Below, one piece after another: positions 27,901 through 58,700 of a stretch of DNA of 64,000 bases. Position numbers and translations under genes: made by a program. The stretch lies in NCBI GenBank assembly GCA_036245525.1, contig BTPG01000005.1, positions 181,708,245 through 181,772,244 on the forward strand. Direction: 5' to 3'. Source of the DNA: Semisulcospira habei (Eukaryota > Mollusca > Gastropoda > Semisulcospiridae). The notes beneath the pieces were generated by a model. The model saw only the letters and a program-made list of their open reading frames with translations, did no database searches and had not been told where the DNA came from. Each line of letters begins with the position of its first letter. Position 1 is the first letter of the stretch.

Positions 27901-28544
27901 GAGTGAGTGTACGTGTAAAGTAAATGTGTTGTGTTGCTTGTGCTGAGCTGTAACCTGTCTTGAGGCAAGACGCTAGGGTTCTTTACCTGTCTTCTTTCCT
28001 CTTCTACTCCTAACCTTCATTCTCGTCTATCTCTCTTTAGTCGGGACATTTGGGGGTTCTACTTCTATTCTATCCTTCAATCTCGTCTGTCCCTCCCTAG
28101 TCGTGACAATGTCCAAAGAATTTTAGCAGTAAACAAGAACATGGCCCTGACCTCAGATGATGGCTCACAGCTCTTCAGTCTGACGTCTTACATGCAAACA
28201 CTCTCAGTCTGTGACAAACGTAAGTGTTCCAACAACAATGTCTACATAGCGGAATAAAAGAACTAATTTTCTGTTGTAGTGTGGTTTTCTTGACTAAAAA
28301 TATGTAGGTTGTTACGCGCGACGTTTTGTCACAGGCTCATATTTATAAACTATCATAAACAATATTGTCTTAGTTTCTTTCTTCGTACTTCATAATACAC
28401 TCAAAGACGTCAATCCAAATATCGTAGCAAAAAAATCTGCTAAACAAGTCATAGCTGGGTAAGACTTATACAACGTACATTTTCTGCCTTGACAAGGACA
28501 TAGCCCAGCAGAAGTTCCTCGTAGGTTCCAACGACGATTTCCAT
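10340..28544 (-). CDS. PAK1IP1: PAK1IP1-like WD40 protein, 5' seven exons (partial)
   Basis: WD40 protein of the PAK1IP1/Mak11 family. Known members act in the nucleolus in 60S ribosome assembly, and the vertebrate protein also binds PAK1. Exons by splice and phase: 28479-28544, 21680-21842, 20005-20125, 14312-14439, 12444-12526, 11314-11376 and 10340-10437. Together they give 240 codons plus two bases with every junction in phase. The start reads MEIVVGTYEELLLGY, as in the family N-terminus. WD-type blades follow: GSTDESIRIFDLKK, STSEDGLLCVWKV and SRDRTLRLWNLVDGRPAF. The family is normally near 390 residues, so the last blades and the lysine-rich tail are missing. I found no matching exon between 1 and 10339, so they probably lie left of the window. 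Introns are full of MITEs and LINEs. The gene shares a divergent promoter with TRNAU1AP. Confidence 0.9.
10540..10640. mobile_element. Worn foldback MITE (A-like core)
   Basis: ATGATAGTTCAAGGGTGGTG, then the complement CACCATCCTTGAAC. The ends are not recognisable. Confidence 0.55.
10690..10843. mobile_element. Foldback MITE, arm type C
   Basis: CCATGATAATTCACGGATAG with the paired CCTTGAATTATCATGG; right end GGGGCTAAATGGGTTAA. Its TTAA (10840-10843) is also the left TTAA of the next MITE. Confidence 0.75.
10840..11047. mobile_element. Foldback MITE, arm type A
   Basis: TTAACTCACTGTACC ... GGGTAGAATGAGTTAA with the full hairpin ATGATAGTTCAAGGGTGATG / TAGCTTGGCGCC. Confidence 0.85.
11314..11376 (-). 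CDS. PAK1IP1: PAK1IP1 exon 6
   Basis: Acceptor TTTTACAG, donor GTAAAT, 63 nt, 21 codons ending RVNAVVFIR, in phase 0 on both sides. Confidence 0.85.
11754..11957. mobile_element. Worn foldback MITE, arm type A
   Basis: Keeps AAGACTGCATTACA, GATAGCTTGGCACC and CACCACCCTTGCAC, in the same order as the type A copies. Confidence 0.6.
12148..12373. mobile_element. Foldback MITE, arm type B, intact
   Basis: TTAACCCATATCATACTGAG ... TTCCGAATGATAAGGGTTAA: TTAA flanks with CCC/GGG ends. The central hairpin (TTCAAGGGTGGTGCCAGAAT, paired with GCTATTCTGG) spans 12250-12325. Confidence 0.88.
12444..12526 (-). CDS. PAK1IP1: PAK1IP1 exon 5
   Basis: Acceptor TTCATAG, donor GTAAGT, 83 nt, coding AEIVVWSPDGSVYVVSWNTT and ending HSVE. 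Confidence 0.88.
12716..12917. mobile_element. Foldback MITE, arm type C
   Basis: TTAACCCTTTTAGCCC at the left; the right end GCCGTGGGGTAAA has a changed TTAA. Hairpin AATTCAAGGGTAGTGCCAGA around GAAGGCGCC. Confidence 0.8.
12919..13266 (-). repeat. Dispersed repeat E, copy 3, with terminal palindrome
   Basis: Starts with GATTGATTGTACATTGC. Its end (13217-13265) is a near-perfect palindrome of CACCCTGTGGGGCTGACCAG around GGGTGACCC. Confidence 0.65.
13316..14298. repeat. Worn MITE pieces around unrecognised AT-balanced sequence
   Basis: 13316-13450 is a decayed type A MITE (GGTGCTATTCTGGCACTA). 14160-14298 is the right half of a type B MITE ending GTGATATGGGTCAA, 13 bp short of the donor of PAK1IP1 exon 4. 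Between them (13451-14159) I recognise nothing. Confidence 0.5.
14312..14439 (-). CDS. PAK1IP1: PAK1IP1 exon 4
   Basis: Acceptor TTTTATAG, donor GTGAGG, 128 nt. Third blade: CVSVHPSGKLAITVSRDRTL, then RLWNLVDGRPAF, close to the family's HPSGKLAL and RTWNLVEGRSAF. A MITE end lies about 13 bp from the donor. Confidence 0.92.
14460..15250. repeat. Degenerate direct repeats in PAK1IP1 intron 3
   Basis: Recurring blocks of TCACACATTTACCGACCTCC type, AAATTAGTATGCATAGAAAG and GTACCAAGTTTGGATTTGAA, with a period near 120-150 bp. A poly-G run sits at 15196-15212. No coding sense. Confidence 0.5.
15257..16540. other. Unrecognised intron sequence, possible Tc1/mariner-like remnant
   Basis: Starts TATACTGATCAACAAAAGAA, very like the end of the perfect hairpin at 48662. 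No partner terminus found. The minus strand has short broken open stretches (such as 15899-16144) that I cannot assign. Confidence 0.3.
16530..17488 (+). pseudogene. LINE endonuclease-side fragment, plus strand
   Basis: About 305 codons. The start has an APE-type endonuclease end, with SSVVDYFVCSQQL and TPYSDHCPVELGIY (the SDH box). A basic linker (RKHRRKKTTKKWFSRGC) follows, as between endonuclease and RT domains. It stops where RT should begin. It is next to a minus-strand RT fragment. Confidence 0.8.
17500..19630 (-). mobile_element. LINE reverse transcriptase fragment, minus strand
   Basis: ORF 18267-19625 (452 codons) has the RT order NNFRPISLLPVLSK, LQSGFRSEHSC, VIFLDFRKAFDLVNHE, HGVPQGSILGPLLFCLFIHD and FADDAAVHTP. 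After one frameshift near 18290 the end continues in 17938-18291 with GSSLWNALPRNVTTS. Jockey/CR1-type organisation. 5'-truncated at about 19625. Confidence 0.88.
19640..20000. other. AT-rich intron sequence, no gene recognised
   Basis: The minus strand reads a run AATCCGCCAAAGAAAAAAAT that looks repetitive, but I cannot name it. Confidence 0.3.
20005..20125 (-). CDS. PAK1IP1: PAK1IP1 exon 3
   Basis: Acceptor TTGTTCAG, donor GTGAGA, 121 nt. Second blade: TVTSLEFFAKSHLFSTSEDG, then LLCVWKV. Confidence 0.9.
20126..20648. other. Intron sequence with a short repeated motif
   Basis: TGGGTAGAAAT, TTTCTACC and CAATTTCTACC recur at about 20360-20540, in places inverted. This may be a small foldback repeat. 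Nothing else seen. Confidence 0.35.
20649..21356. mobile_element. Pogo/Tigger-like non-autonomous DNA transposon
   Basis: Ends CAGTGGAGTCCAGTTAACAC and the inverted GTGTTAAGCGGACTCCACTG, 708 bp. Internal copies of AACACGAA recur. CAGT-type ends fit the pogo group, and there is no transposase. The TA target duplication is unclear on the left. Confidence 0.65.
21680..21842 (-). CDS. PAK1IP1: PAK1IP1 exon 2
   Basis: Acceptor TTTGCAG, donor GTGGGT, 163 nt. It carries the first WD blade, with CIKCVACQRNLLVSGSTDES then IRIFDLKKRREL. It ends with one base of the next Gly codon. Confidence 0.9.
21940..22481. other. Stretch before the 5' LTR, origin unclear
   Basis: Begins TTAACCCTTTGTATGTCC, like a piggyBac end. 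It is absent in front of the 3' LTR, so it is either lost LTR sequence or another inserted element. No gene. Confidence 0.35.
22482..23652 (+). repeat. 5' LTR of an LTR retrotransposon
   Basis: Starts TGGGTGGTAGAGGGGAAG and ends CCCTAGTCGTGACA. The whole length is repeated at 24354-25077 plus 27618-28108. The true left edge may lie further left (see the preceding stretch). Confidence 0.75.
23653..23671 (+). promoter_or_regulatory. Primer binding site, tRNA-Pro type
   Basis: TTGGGGGCTCGTCCAGGAT directly after the LTR. It matches the proline-tRNA primer site known from many LTR elements except for one base (A for G). Confidence 0.8.
23936..24353 (+). pseudogene. Truncated gag-like reading frame of the LTR element
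   Basis: From ATG (MEEDGPAFNTQGRMALAG), interrupted by TAG at 24137-24139, then in the same frame a charged coiled-coil-like run (QKDQADREECCHQKEERRRQ). The frame then runs straight into LTR sequence at 24354. All of pol is missing. The purine run AGGAGGAGA before the LTR could be a polypurine tract. Confidence 0.6.
24354..28108 (+). repeat. 3' LTR, split by a LINE
   Basis: 24354-25077 and 27618-28108 together equal the 5' LTR. They differ by scattered substitutions and by a longer (GA)n run (24892-24927). Confidence 0.8.
25078..27611 (-). mobile_element. Near-intact LINE in the 3' LTR, with target duplication
   Basis: Target duplication ACGAAC at 25072-25077 and 27612-27617. One long minus-strand frame from 27606 to 25228 (793 codons) is broken only by a TGA at about 26125-26127, where sister copies read CGA (an Arg codon in FNLRRLQAHTK). 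It covers the end of the endonuclease (ECHTDHRLVRCKLRLRLK), full RT (NYRGITLLSIAGKILARLL, VTFVDLTKAFDTV, GVKQGCVLAPTLF, LFADDAALVAH) and the conserved C-terminal region. 5'-truncated in the endonuclease. Best copy of the family in the window. Confidence 0.92.
28479..28544 (-). CDS. PAK1IP1: PAK1IP1 exon 1
   Basis: Starts at the ATG whose complement is 28542-28544 and encodes 22 residues ending KAEN. The donor GTACGT follows. It ends in phase 0. Confidence 0.85.
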
Positions 28545-28892
28545 GTTTTTCTCAACCGGAACACGTGCGCTATCACTGAGTCAAAGAGTGGCCTCCCTTG
28601 TATAACATCTTTTCACCATAACTTGGACCACCACCCAATCAAATATTGACGACATTGCATGCAAATAAAATTGTGTTTTATGAACACAACACAACAAATT
28701 TTCGACACCATGGTTCTGTCTCAACATAACGTTTAAGACTGAATTTTAGAATCACAAATAAATTAACTTTACGTGAGATTGCTGCAAATGGAGATCAAAT
28801 AGACCAATAAGGTGCTGCACGCTGCGAGTACAGTTTGTCAACAAGAACTGATCGCCTGATCAGAAGTTCTTTCTCTTAGATTCGCATGCGGA
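28545..28892. promoter_or_regulatory. Divergent promoter of PAK1IP1 and TRNAU1AP
   Basis: The 348 bp between the two start codons hold two CCAAT boxes (28635-28639 and 28804-28808) and no TATA box that I trust. Head-to-head housekeeping genes this close usually share a bidirectional promoter. That is inferred from position, and transcription start sites are not visible. Confidence 0.6.
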
Positions 28893-50730
<21,838 letters not shown>

Positions 50731-50774
50731 GGATTAAAACTCCTGCTTTCACTCATTTGATTCATCCATTTTAA

Positions 50775-50780
50775 AATAAA
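50775..50780 (+). promoter_or_regulatory. Poly(A) signal of TRNAU1AP
   Basis: AATAAA 45 bp after the stop codon, in an AT-rich stretch. It is the only good signal before the next repeat. Confidence 0.6.
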
Positions 50781-50807
50781 CTGTACTGGTGTGTGGCCCC
50801 TTATTTT

Positions 50808-50905
50808 GATTCAATAATACTAATAGTGCCCGATTAATTTGGCAACAGCGAAGGGGCTAAGCTAGTCAGGCTCTATGATTTAACTATCATGGTAACTATG
50901 GTTGA
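50808..50905. repeat. Worn foldback MITE
   Basis: AATAGTGCCCGATTAATTTG ... AAGCTAGTCAGGCTC ... AACTATCATGG, the order of the type A/C core. Confidence 0.5.
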
Positions 50906-50910
50906 TCTTC

Positions 50911-51460
50911 TCATAATAATAATAATAATGACTACTTATATAGCGCTTATCCTACAATAAGCTTTAAGTGTTTTACAAATAAAGGATGGGAGTGGAAGGG
51001 GTCATAAAGCCAGAGAAACAAAGGATTCTGCAATACACACGCACACACACAGACAAACGCACAGGTACATAATCGTGAAGAACTATGCTACATTGGGGTA
51101 TCGAACAGGTGGGTCTTAAGGGCAGATTTAAAAACAGTGAAAGAAGGAGAATGTCTAATATCTTTGGGTAGGGAGTTCCAGACAGTCCAACGTGCGCAAA
51201 ACAACAGTCGCCTCTGGTTTTGTATTTGTAGACCATGACTGAGAAGGCGGGTGTCACTACTTGAACAGAGGGAGTGCATATTTGAAGATCAGCAAGACGG
51301 GCAAGGGTAGAGTAATTAATAGCTTAGTGGCACAGACAAGTGATTTTGTACGAGATTTTGTAGGAGACTCATTGTTTGACTGGCAGCCAATGAGGTTGTC
51401 TCAGGATGGGAGTGATGGGTTGATGCTGAGGGGCACTACTGTTCATTTAGGCAGAGCATA
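50911..51460 (-). mobile_element. L2/CR1-like LINE 3' fragment, minus strand
   Basis: A tail of AATAATAATAAT at the low-coordinate end, then AGCGCTTAT; the minus strand codes WTVWNSLPKDIRHSPSFTVF and KSALKTHLF. It lies between TRNAU1AP and PRIM2. Confidence 0.8.
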
Positions 51461-52613
51461 AGAAATGATGCAGTCTCCAACTATTCAGAACAACTGCTCC
51501 ACATACATGAAAGATAGACAAAAGGAACTATACTAACACTGGCCCACTGATTTCTAGAAGTGGTAATACATGTAGTGCATACAATTGATTTCCATACATC
51601 AGAAATAGGTCAAAATTTTGCATGTGTTTGATGCAGACAATGGTTTCAAAACCCGGTCAAGCATGCGATATTGCATGTTTGAGTTTTTAATCCACTGTTT
51701 GCATTTAACACATGTAAATTTTGACCTACTCAAAATTTCCGAACAACCTCTGTTGGTGCAAACAATATAGTATACATGAATGGAGCACTGATATGGAGGA
51801 TAGAATTTAGGGGATGGATCTTAAATCTTAACAAAATCTGTCTTGGGATTGATGGCGTTCATTTTTTCAAAGCATTTTTTTTTTCCACCTTGAAACAGTC
51901 TCATGTTCTGCTGTTTATGAACTGAACATTCTGTGGTTGGTTCATTGTGGTTGTGTGAGCTATGATTGAATGTGTATGGTATTTCTGAAGATTGCAAAGG
52001 TATGGTTGTGGGCATTGTCTTGAGAAATACATTGTAATAAAGTATGAGAGTAACAAATATGTATATGCTTTGTGAGTTTGTGTGTGTGCATATGCGTGTG
52101 TGCTTTGTGTGTGTGTGTTGGATAGGAGAAGCCTCAAACGGCCTCTTTCTTGAATGCTAAAAACATACTATCAACAATTATTTTTTACCAGCTCCTGTGC
52201 TTTGCAAAGGAATTCACTGCAAGTTCGTTGCAACTGATTGACATGTATGCAAACGCTACGTATATCATATTGAAAATGTCCTTCTGCTTGAACAGGCATG
52301 ACTGTGTAACAAAAAAAATATGCAAACAATATAAATTTACATATCTTGGACAAATGACTAAAATGAAATCAGAGGGTGTGTACCCTAAATACAAAAAAAT
52401 ATCATTACAGTTAATGACTTCGCAAGCACACATCCTTCAAAAGAAAGAAAAATGCGAATTTTCCAGTATAATGTGGTTTAGTAGGATTTGCCTAAACGAG
52501 TCGCGCAAGTATCCCATTAAGATTATCAGGGGAGGCTACACTGAATCACCGGAAACGCTCGTAGTTGGCGGGACTTCTAAAGGAGTCCGTTACCACGACA
52601 AAAGTCGGCAAAA
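51461..52613. other. Intergenic region with PRIM2 upstream sequence
   Basis: AT-rich. Contains a loose GTGTGTG run near 52080-52120 and no convincing ORF. The PRIM2 promoter should be in the last few hundred bases, but I see no clear TATA box. Confidence 0.5.
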
Positions 52614-52782
52614 ATGGATTTCAAAACAAATAATCGCACGCCTTTGGCTAAGCGCAGACGTGAAAAGGTGGACATAAGTAACATTAACGCCTACAACCAT
52701 TGTCTGCAGATGTACAGACTCCCTCCAACAGACACGATTTCACTAAACGAGTTCGAGGACCTTGCTGTGGAACGCCTCAAAG
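52614..52782 (+). CDS. PRIM2: PRIM2 exon 1
   Basis: ATG to donor GTTTGT, 169 nt. Begins MDFKTNNRTPLAKRRREKVD and ends EFEDLAVERLK. Confidence 0.92.
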
Positions 52783-55700
52783 GTTTGTTGTGTTTTCCAT
52801 CCAAGGCACCAGTTTGATCAAGTTATTATTTTATGGCGAATTCTCTTGGTGATGAAACAAAAACATCGTTGTGCATGCGGACAACGGTTCAATCTACAGT
52901 ATCGGTGGCGGCATGCACTAGGGGTTTATGACTGTTAGTGTGCTGAAGTGGTCACTCGTAATGTTATTGTTAAACTGTACCCGAGGTACACAACACTGTC
53001 TCGTGTTAAACTTTACACGGTGTACACTGTCCGGTTCCAATTTATATCAAGGTTTTCAAATCTCGCTTTCTACGAGTACGACGGAGCCCGCTCAACGTCC
53101 CGCGGACCTGCTAGTTGTTCCCATTCATGTCAATTTTTTAGACTTGAGGGTGTATTATGGTACTGGTAGTTTGGTACTTCGCCATGTTAAATTTTAGAGG
53201 GTTCATGAGGATCTCGTGTGATGGTAACACTCATATTTGAGCCTGTGACAAAACATTGTGCATGGCATAACAACTGACATTTTTAGGCAAGAAAACTGCA
53301 CTACACTACAAGGACAACAGAAAATTAGTTCTTTTTGTGATTCCGCTACGAAGTATAAAAACATTGTTGGAACACTTCCATTTGTCACAGAGTTTCCTTT
53401 TCACCAAAATGGACTAATCTATAGATGATTTTCATTACATACATGTCCAATACTATAGTATGTCCAGTGTGATGACAAACATTTTTCTCTACTGATTCAG
53501 TGATTGGCAGGAAAAAGTTCTTTAGTCATTCACTCATTGTCCTTTGGACAACAGAAATACAGATGACCGAAGAACTTTTTTTTTTGTAAAATGTGTTAAT
53601 CACATGAAAAACTGTGTTTATGTGAATTAAAATTGACAGTATGTCCACCGCAACAACCAATGCTGATTGTTACAGAAAACTTAATTTCAAAAGGAATAAA
53701 ATACTCTTCATACATCCACCTGTGAGAACAGGTATTACTATTATAATTAATTTCTTTTGAAAGAGAAATAATTAAAAAAGATAAACTGACAATGTGATTA
53801 TATTTATCACCGTATCAGGGTTCATTTTTTAAATGCGCCCTACGCCAATTGACGCATTGAGTGTTGGCCCATTGCTTTTCCGGGGTGTGCGACATCGGAC
53901 GCATCGTTTTTACATGCACGCGTGCCAGTCATGTGTTTATTTCTTGCACAACTCTATAATCAATGCTTGAAACATAAGCTAACCACAACTGCTTAGACTG
54001 AAACTGAAAAAGGTACCCTGACAATTCGATCGGTGCCAATCGCTGTGATCGCTGTAGGAATTTGTCAGGGGTCATCACACTACTCCTGAAACTGTACGGG
54101 CCTGTGGAGGCGCTACAGAAGACCACAGATTTCATTTTGAGAGCCAAACTCCAAGTGTGACGGCGTTCGAGAAGAAGAAGAGGATCACACTACTCAACAG
54201 AGATTCTAGCCTGCAACTGGTTCACTCATTAACTATTCGACCAGTGAGAACCATCGTTCTATAACAAGCTGACCTAATTCTCAGAAAACTTTTCATTTTC
54301 TTCTTCTTCTTTCAATGAAGAGTCGGGCTCTAATGAACGTTAAGGACTCTGTGGCGACGCATTCCAGAGTGCCATTAAGATTGGTTAAAACTATATACAG
54401 AGGGCTGGGAGTGATGTTATAGGGCTGAGACGACTGGCTGCTGGGTGGTGTAGCAGACCAGTCGAGCTCTGAAGTCTTTGAAAGAAGGATTGTCTCCCTG
54501 TTAGATCTATGCCAATGAATGATTGGCCCACTGCTCATTGAATTGGCCCATTGAATTTTGACTGAGTGGGCCAATTGGCCCACAGCCTACTTTTAGAAAA
54601 ATAAACCCTGCCATAATACCCACCGAAACAACCAACATTTTCAGAAAGGGCCAGATTTAATTATTTGTTGCTGGAAATCATCTGTTTCTGCATTCACTTT
54701 AATTAATTTCACATCCCCACGTGCCAGATACATCAAAACTAACCAATCCCTAAAATAAGCCTATTTTAAAGACATCTGTTGGTTGTTACTTTGGACATTT
54801 CTGTTGGTTGTTACTTTTGGTACAAACGACCTTTTGTCAAAGGCTCAAATGTCGGCTAGAGGCAAAGATCCTCCTTCGCCTATTTAAATTTACTAGACTC
54901 ATGAGGGTCTCAAGTTCCTACAGGTCCATTATAATCTATACCTCGGGAAATGTATGGTAATGGTATATAAGCACGGTTATTCTGAGCACAAAGCTGCTCT
55001 CATGACGTGGGTGACAGTAATTGAGTATCGCTGAATCGCACAGTTGAAGATCTGTGTTTCCACAGGTCAATAGAGTTAATCAGATAATTTGCATTAGCCA
55101 GTCTAAAGAAAACAAAACCAGCCGGTCTAAGATTGGACTGAGTCTGAGGAAACAAAGCGAGCCGGCGAGGGGCATCCCGCCCAAACTGTCAGCTGAGGTG
55201 TGATTTCTCCTTGTGCTCTGCTTTGTCTGCGTTGAATCCAACAGAGCACAGACCCTCGTGTATTGTTACAGGCTTAACAAATCTCACGAGCTCCTGTCAC
55301 CTTAGAAGTCAGATCACGAGGATATTTTATGTGCGCCTCGTTGAGACTGAGAAGTTTCGTTTCACACACAAAGTTGTGCTGATGCAAGTTTGCATTAATA
55401 CAGAGATCTACGTGTATGGACACCTGTGAAAGATACTCCAGATCTCCACAGCAAAGCTAGTTCATGAGCATCCATTCCTCTTGTGATATGACCATTTAGC
55501 AACACTATTCACCAGTGTAGGACTAGGAGGCAAAAGATTATCATATTTAATTTAGCATTTGCAGCCAAAAAGCTCTGCATGAACCCTGCTGAAAAACACT
55601 AAATTGACTACTGTGAGTAGCTGTGTTTGTCAAGTATGTTTGCAATCAGTAATCAAAATTCAGGAAGCACCATACAAATGGTAAGAATACACCCTCAAGC

Positions 55701-58700
55701 ACTTTTTGTGTCTCAAAGTGTGTCATGAGCCCTTATGCCCTGTGTGGGATAATGTGGATTTATACCAACTCTCCACACATCCGGCAGGTCCGTGTCACAT
55801 TGAGTGGGCTCTCTTGTAGAAAGTGAGATTTGTAAAGCTTGATATAAATTAACACCGGACAGTTTACACTGTCTACAGTTTAACACAAGACAGTGTACCT
55901 TGGGTACAGTTTGACATCGGACATTGTACCCATGGTTCTGTGTCCTAAAAAGTATACTATAATAGTGACCATTTCACTTTTTCAGTGTTATTTTTGATAG
56001 TGTTATTTATGGTCGATGTATTCCAGAATTTAGTTAACAGTCCGATCAAAAGCGTTTGGAAGAGAAATTCAACGCCAAAGATGCATTTTTATTACTAAAA
56101 GTATCAGTTGTGTGGTACTGTTTGTGTCCTGCTGTTAGCCATCATCATTCATAATTAATTTAATCTTAAAATGGTAGAAACAGTGTTAATGAGGCATACT
56201 GATAAGTGATATTCAGGTGTTGAATGAGAACCCTGCTGGTTTTGCAACTTGTTCTCCATGGTGCAAAGTTCTCATAAAGTCATATTTATAATCAATGGGA
56301 TTTCATTCACTCATCCAAGTTATTGATTATGCCACCTGTCAAGGCATGGCACTTTCTTTATAAGATATGAAACATTCCTCATAAATATCTGCACCATAAC
56401 CTGGGGGGAGCTCGGGTGGTAAAGGAGTGTGAGATCTCAAGCTTGGCAGACTGGTTATGGGTGGAGCATCCAATAGGGGTTCCTTCCTTGGACTTTCATT
56501 GTACAAGGCCACTCATGATCTTGTACATCATGGTGGCCTTTCAGACAATTCTGCATTCCTTGAGGGTTTGTAGGTGCGGCTTGGAGGCCAAGGCAGAGTG
56601 TTGGTGTGACTGAAGTCCTGCCATACAGCCTCGCTAATGCCAGATGTCCTTTTCCCTCGTAATCATACCATTTACCAAGTGAAACATCCTTCCAAAAGAA
56701 TGTCTCTGGACTCCTTTTTTAGTCCAGGCTGTCCAGATTCCTATAACTTTCTTTTTTCTGATTTGCTGCACAACATTGAATAAAGCAATCTAATCTAAAG
56801 AAGGAGGTTGTTTCAAATGGAAGAAAAAGACTGTAAATGTTATACATTTTAATACTGTTCACAATGTTTTTGTCTCTCATCACAGTGCTTAAAGCAGTTG
56901 AGACAGCAGGAGTTCGGCATGCACGAGGTACAGAGAATTATGACAAAGCGCTGGAGAAGGAAATCAGAGAGACCAAGCTGAAGGGGGCTATTTTTGAGGT
57001 AATATTATTAATATGAACGCACAGCAACACCGTCAATGTCACTGCTACTGGATAATTGTGTATTATTGGTCATGTCAAAGAAAAATAATTCTCATGACTT
57101 CAGTGCGCCGAGAGAAAATAAAACTTTTATTAAAAATAAAAGAATGTGTTTTGCATATATTTTTCATATTGTAGTTTGTACACACTACTCCCCCCTGACC
57201 ACCACCACCACTCCTCGCCCCCACCTCATCAGTTTCAGTCCAAAGTTGGGGTTTATGGCAACTGCCCATGTCTACAGGTCCAAGGTTTTTTTTGTTTTTT
57301 ATCTAGGCAATATATCTGTGGTGAAACTATTGGACCAATTTTGTTCAACAAACTTGAGTGGATTATAGTAGTGAAGGGTGTGTCCCACACAAGAATCAAG
57401 CAATTTGTACTCAATACCTCTGAGGTCAAGCCCTCAAGGTCCTGGTGGACATAAATTATATTGTTTTTGTTCTGTTTGTGTGAAACAGAGCTGCAATTTT
57501 TAACATCTCCCCCCCCCCCCCCTAATCTTAAACATTAAAAAATATATCTGATTCTGAAAGTCACAATGCCCAAATGTGTCCTTGCATTATTGCAATAGCT
57601 GTGTACTGTTCATATTGTCAATTCATTGATCCACTTGCATTTCTCACTTTCTAATCTATAGATAGATTGGTTTGTGCATAACTCATTTGGTTTTGTAACT
57701 GATTGAAACTTTGACCACCCTAGAAATCTACCCTGGAAGAGTCTGAGAAACAAGTGAACCGCTGGAGGGACCATGTATCACATTTCATTCTGCGTCTGGC
57801 ATACTGTAGATCGTAAGTAACTCACTTTCACGGAAGAGACATCATCAGTGATTATTGTAACTAAACTAGTACAAATTATAAACAATATTTTCACCCCGCA
57901 TGCAAGCACTGTAATAAGTACCATTGGCTGCATACACAAAAGGGTTAACTCATTCGAGACGTGCCGCCTCTGGATATGCAGCATAACTCATTCTACCCCA
58001 ACACTGAAATCCCCAAATTTTGCCGTTGTTCTCTGAAGACTGCATTGCAGTGCAGGACACAGATCGACCATGATAGTTCAAGGGTGATGCCAGAATAGCT
58101 TGGCGCCCATAGGCGCCAAGCTATTCTGGCATTACCCTTGAACTATCATGATCGATCCATATCTTGCTGTGGTGTGTCTGGGGTAGAATGAGTTAAGCCG
58201 TGTATCCGGAGGCGGCACATCTCGAATGGGTAAAACACATGCTACAGAGGTAGATTCAGCTGATAAAGGCAGACAGACCCCATTTCACACTGACACTAGT
58301 GACAGCTTATGTTTTAACTTGAGCTAAAAAGAAGGGTCTTGCTAGGAAAGCTTGACGCCTCTAGGCACCAAGTTTTTCTGGCACCACCTAGGAACCAGTG
58401 TGAATCAGTTATGATGGTTTTTCTTTTGCCTGACCCTCCTCTGGTTTTAGTGCCATTTAAAACTATGCAGGCATCAGAACTGTCCGATTTTCGGCGATTT
58501 TCCGATTTTCCTGGCCCCTGTTTAATAACACTTTTGACTTGGAAATGGCTTTAAATAACTCTACAATTCTTCAAAATCGCCGTTTTCCGATTTTTTTTGG
58601 GGTGAACAGTTCTGATGCCTGACTATGTGAAGAAAAGGAACTTGCAAAGTTATAATTTTTAATTATGTAAGAGTTGTGTTGTTTTCAAAATTCAGTGCTG

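Larger units (their letters stand above)
21864..28339. mobile_element. TIR element filling PAK1IP1 intron 1, carrying an LTR element
   Basis: Outer ends TGAGCCTGTGACAAAA (21864) and TTTTGTCACAGGCTCA (28324-28339) match the ends of the element at 53238-54847. Inner flanks (21880-21938 and 28109-28323) also match that copy. The LTR retrotransposon sits between. Confidence 0.7.

Noticed and set aside
54293..54583. Minus-strand open frame of 96 codons
   Set aside because: No recognisable domain; it lies inside the TIR element and has no splice or codon support.
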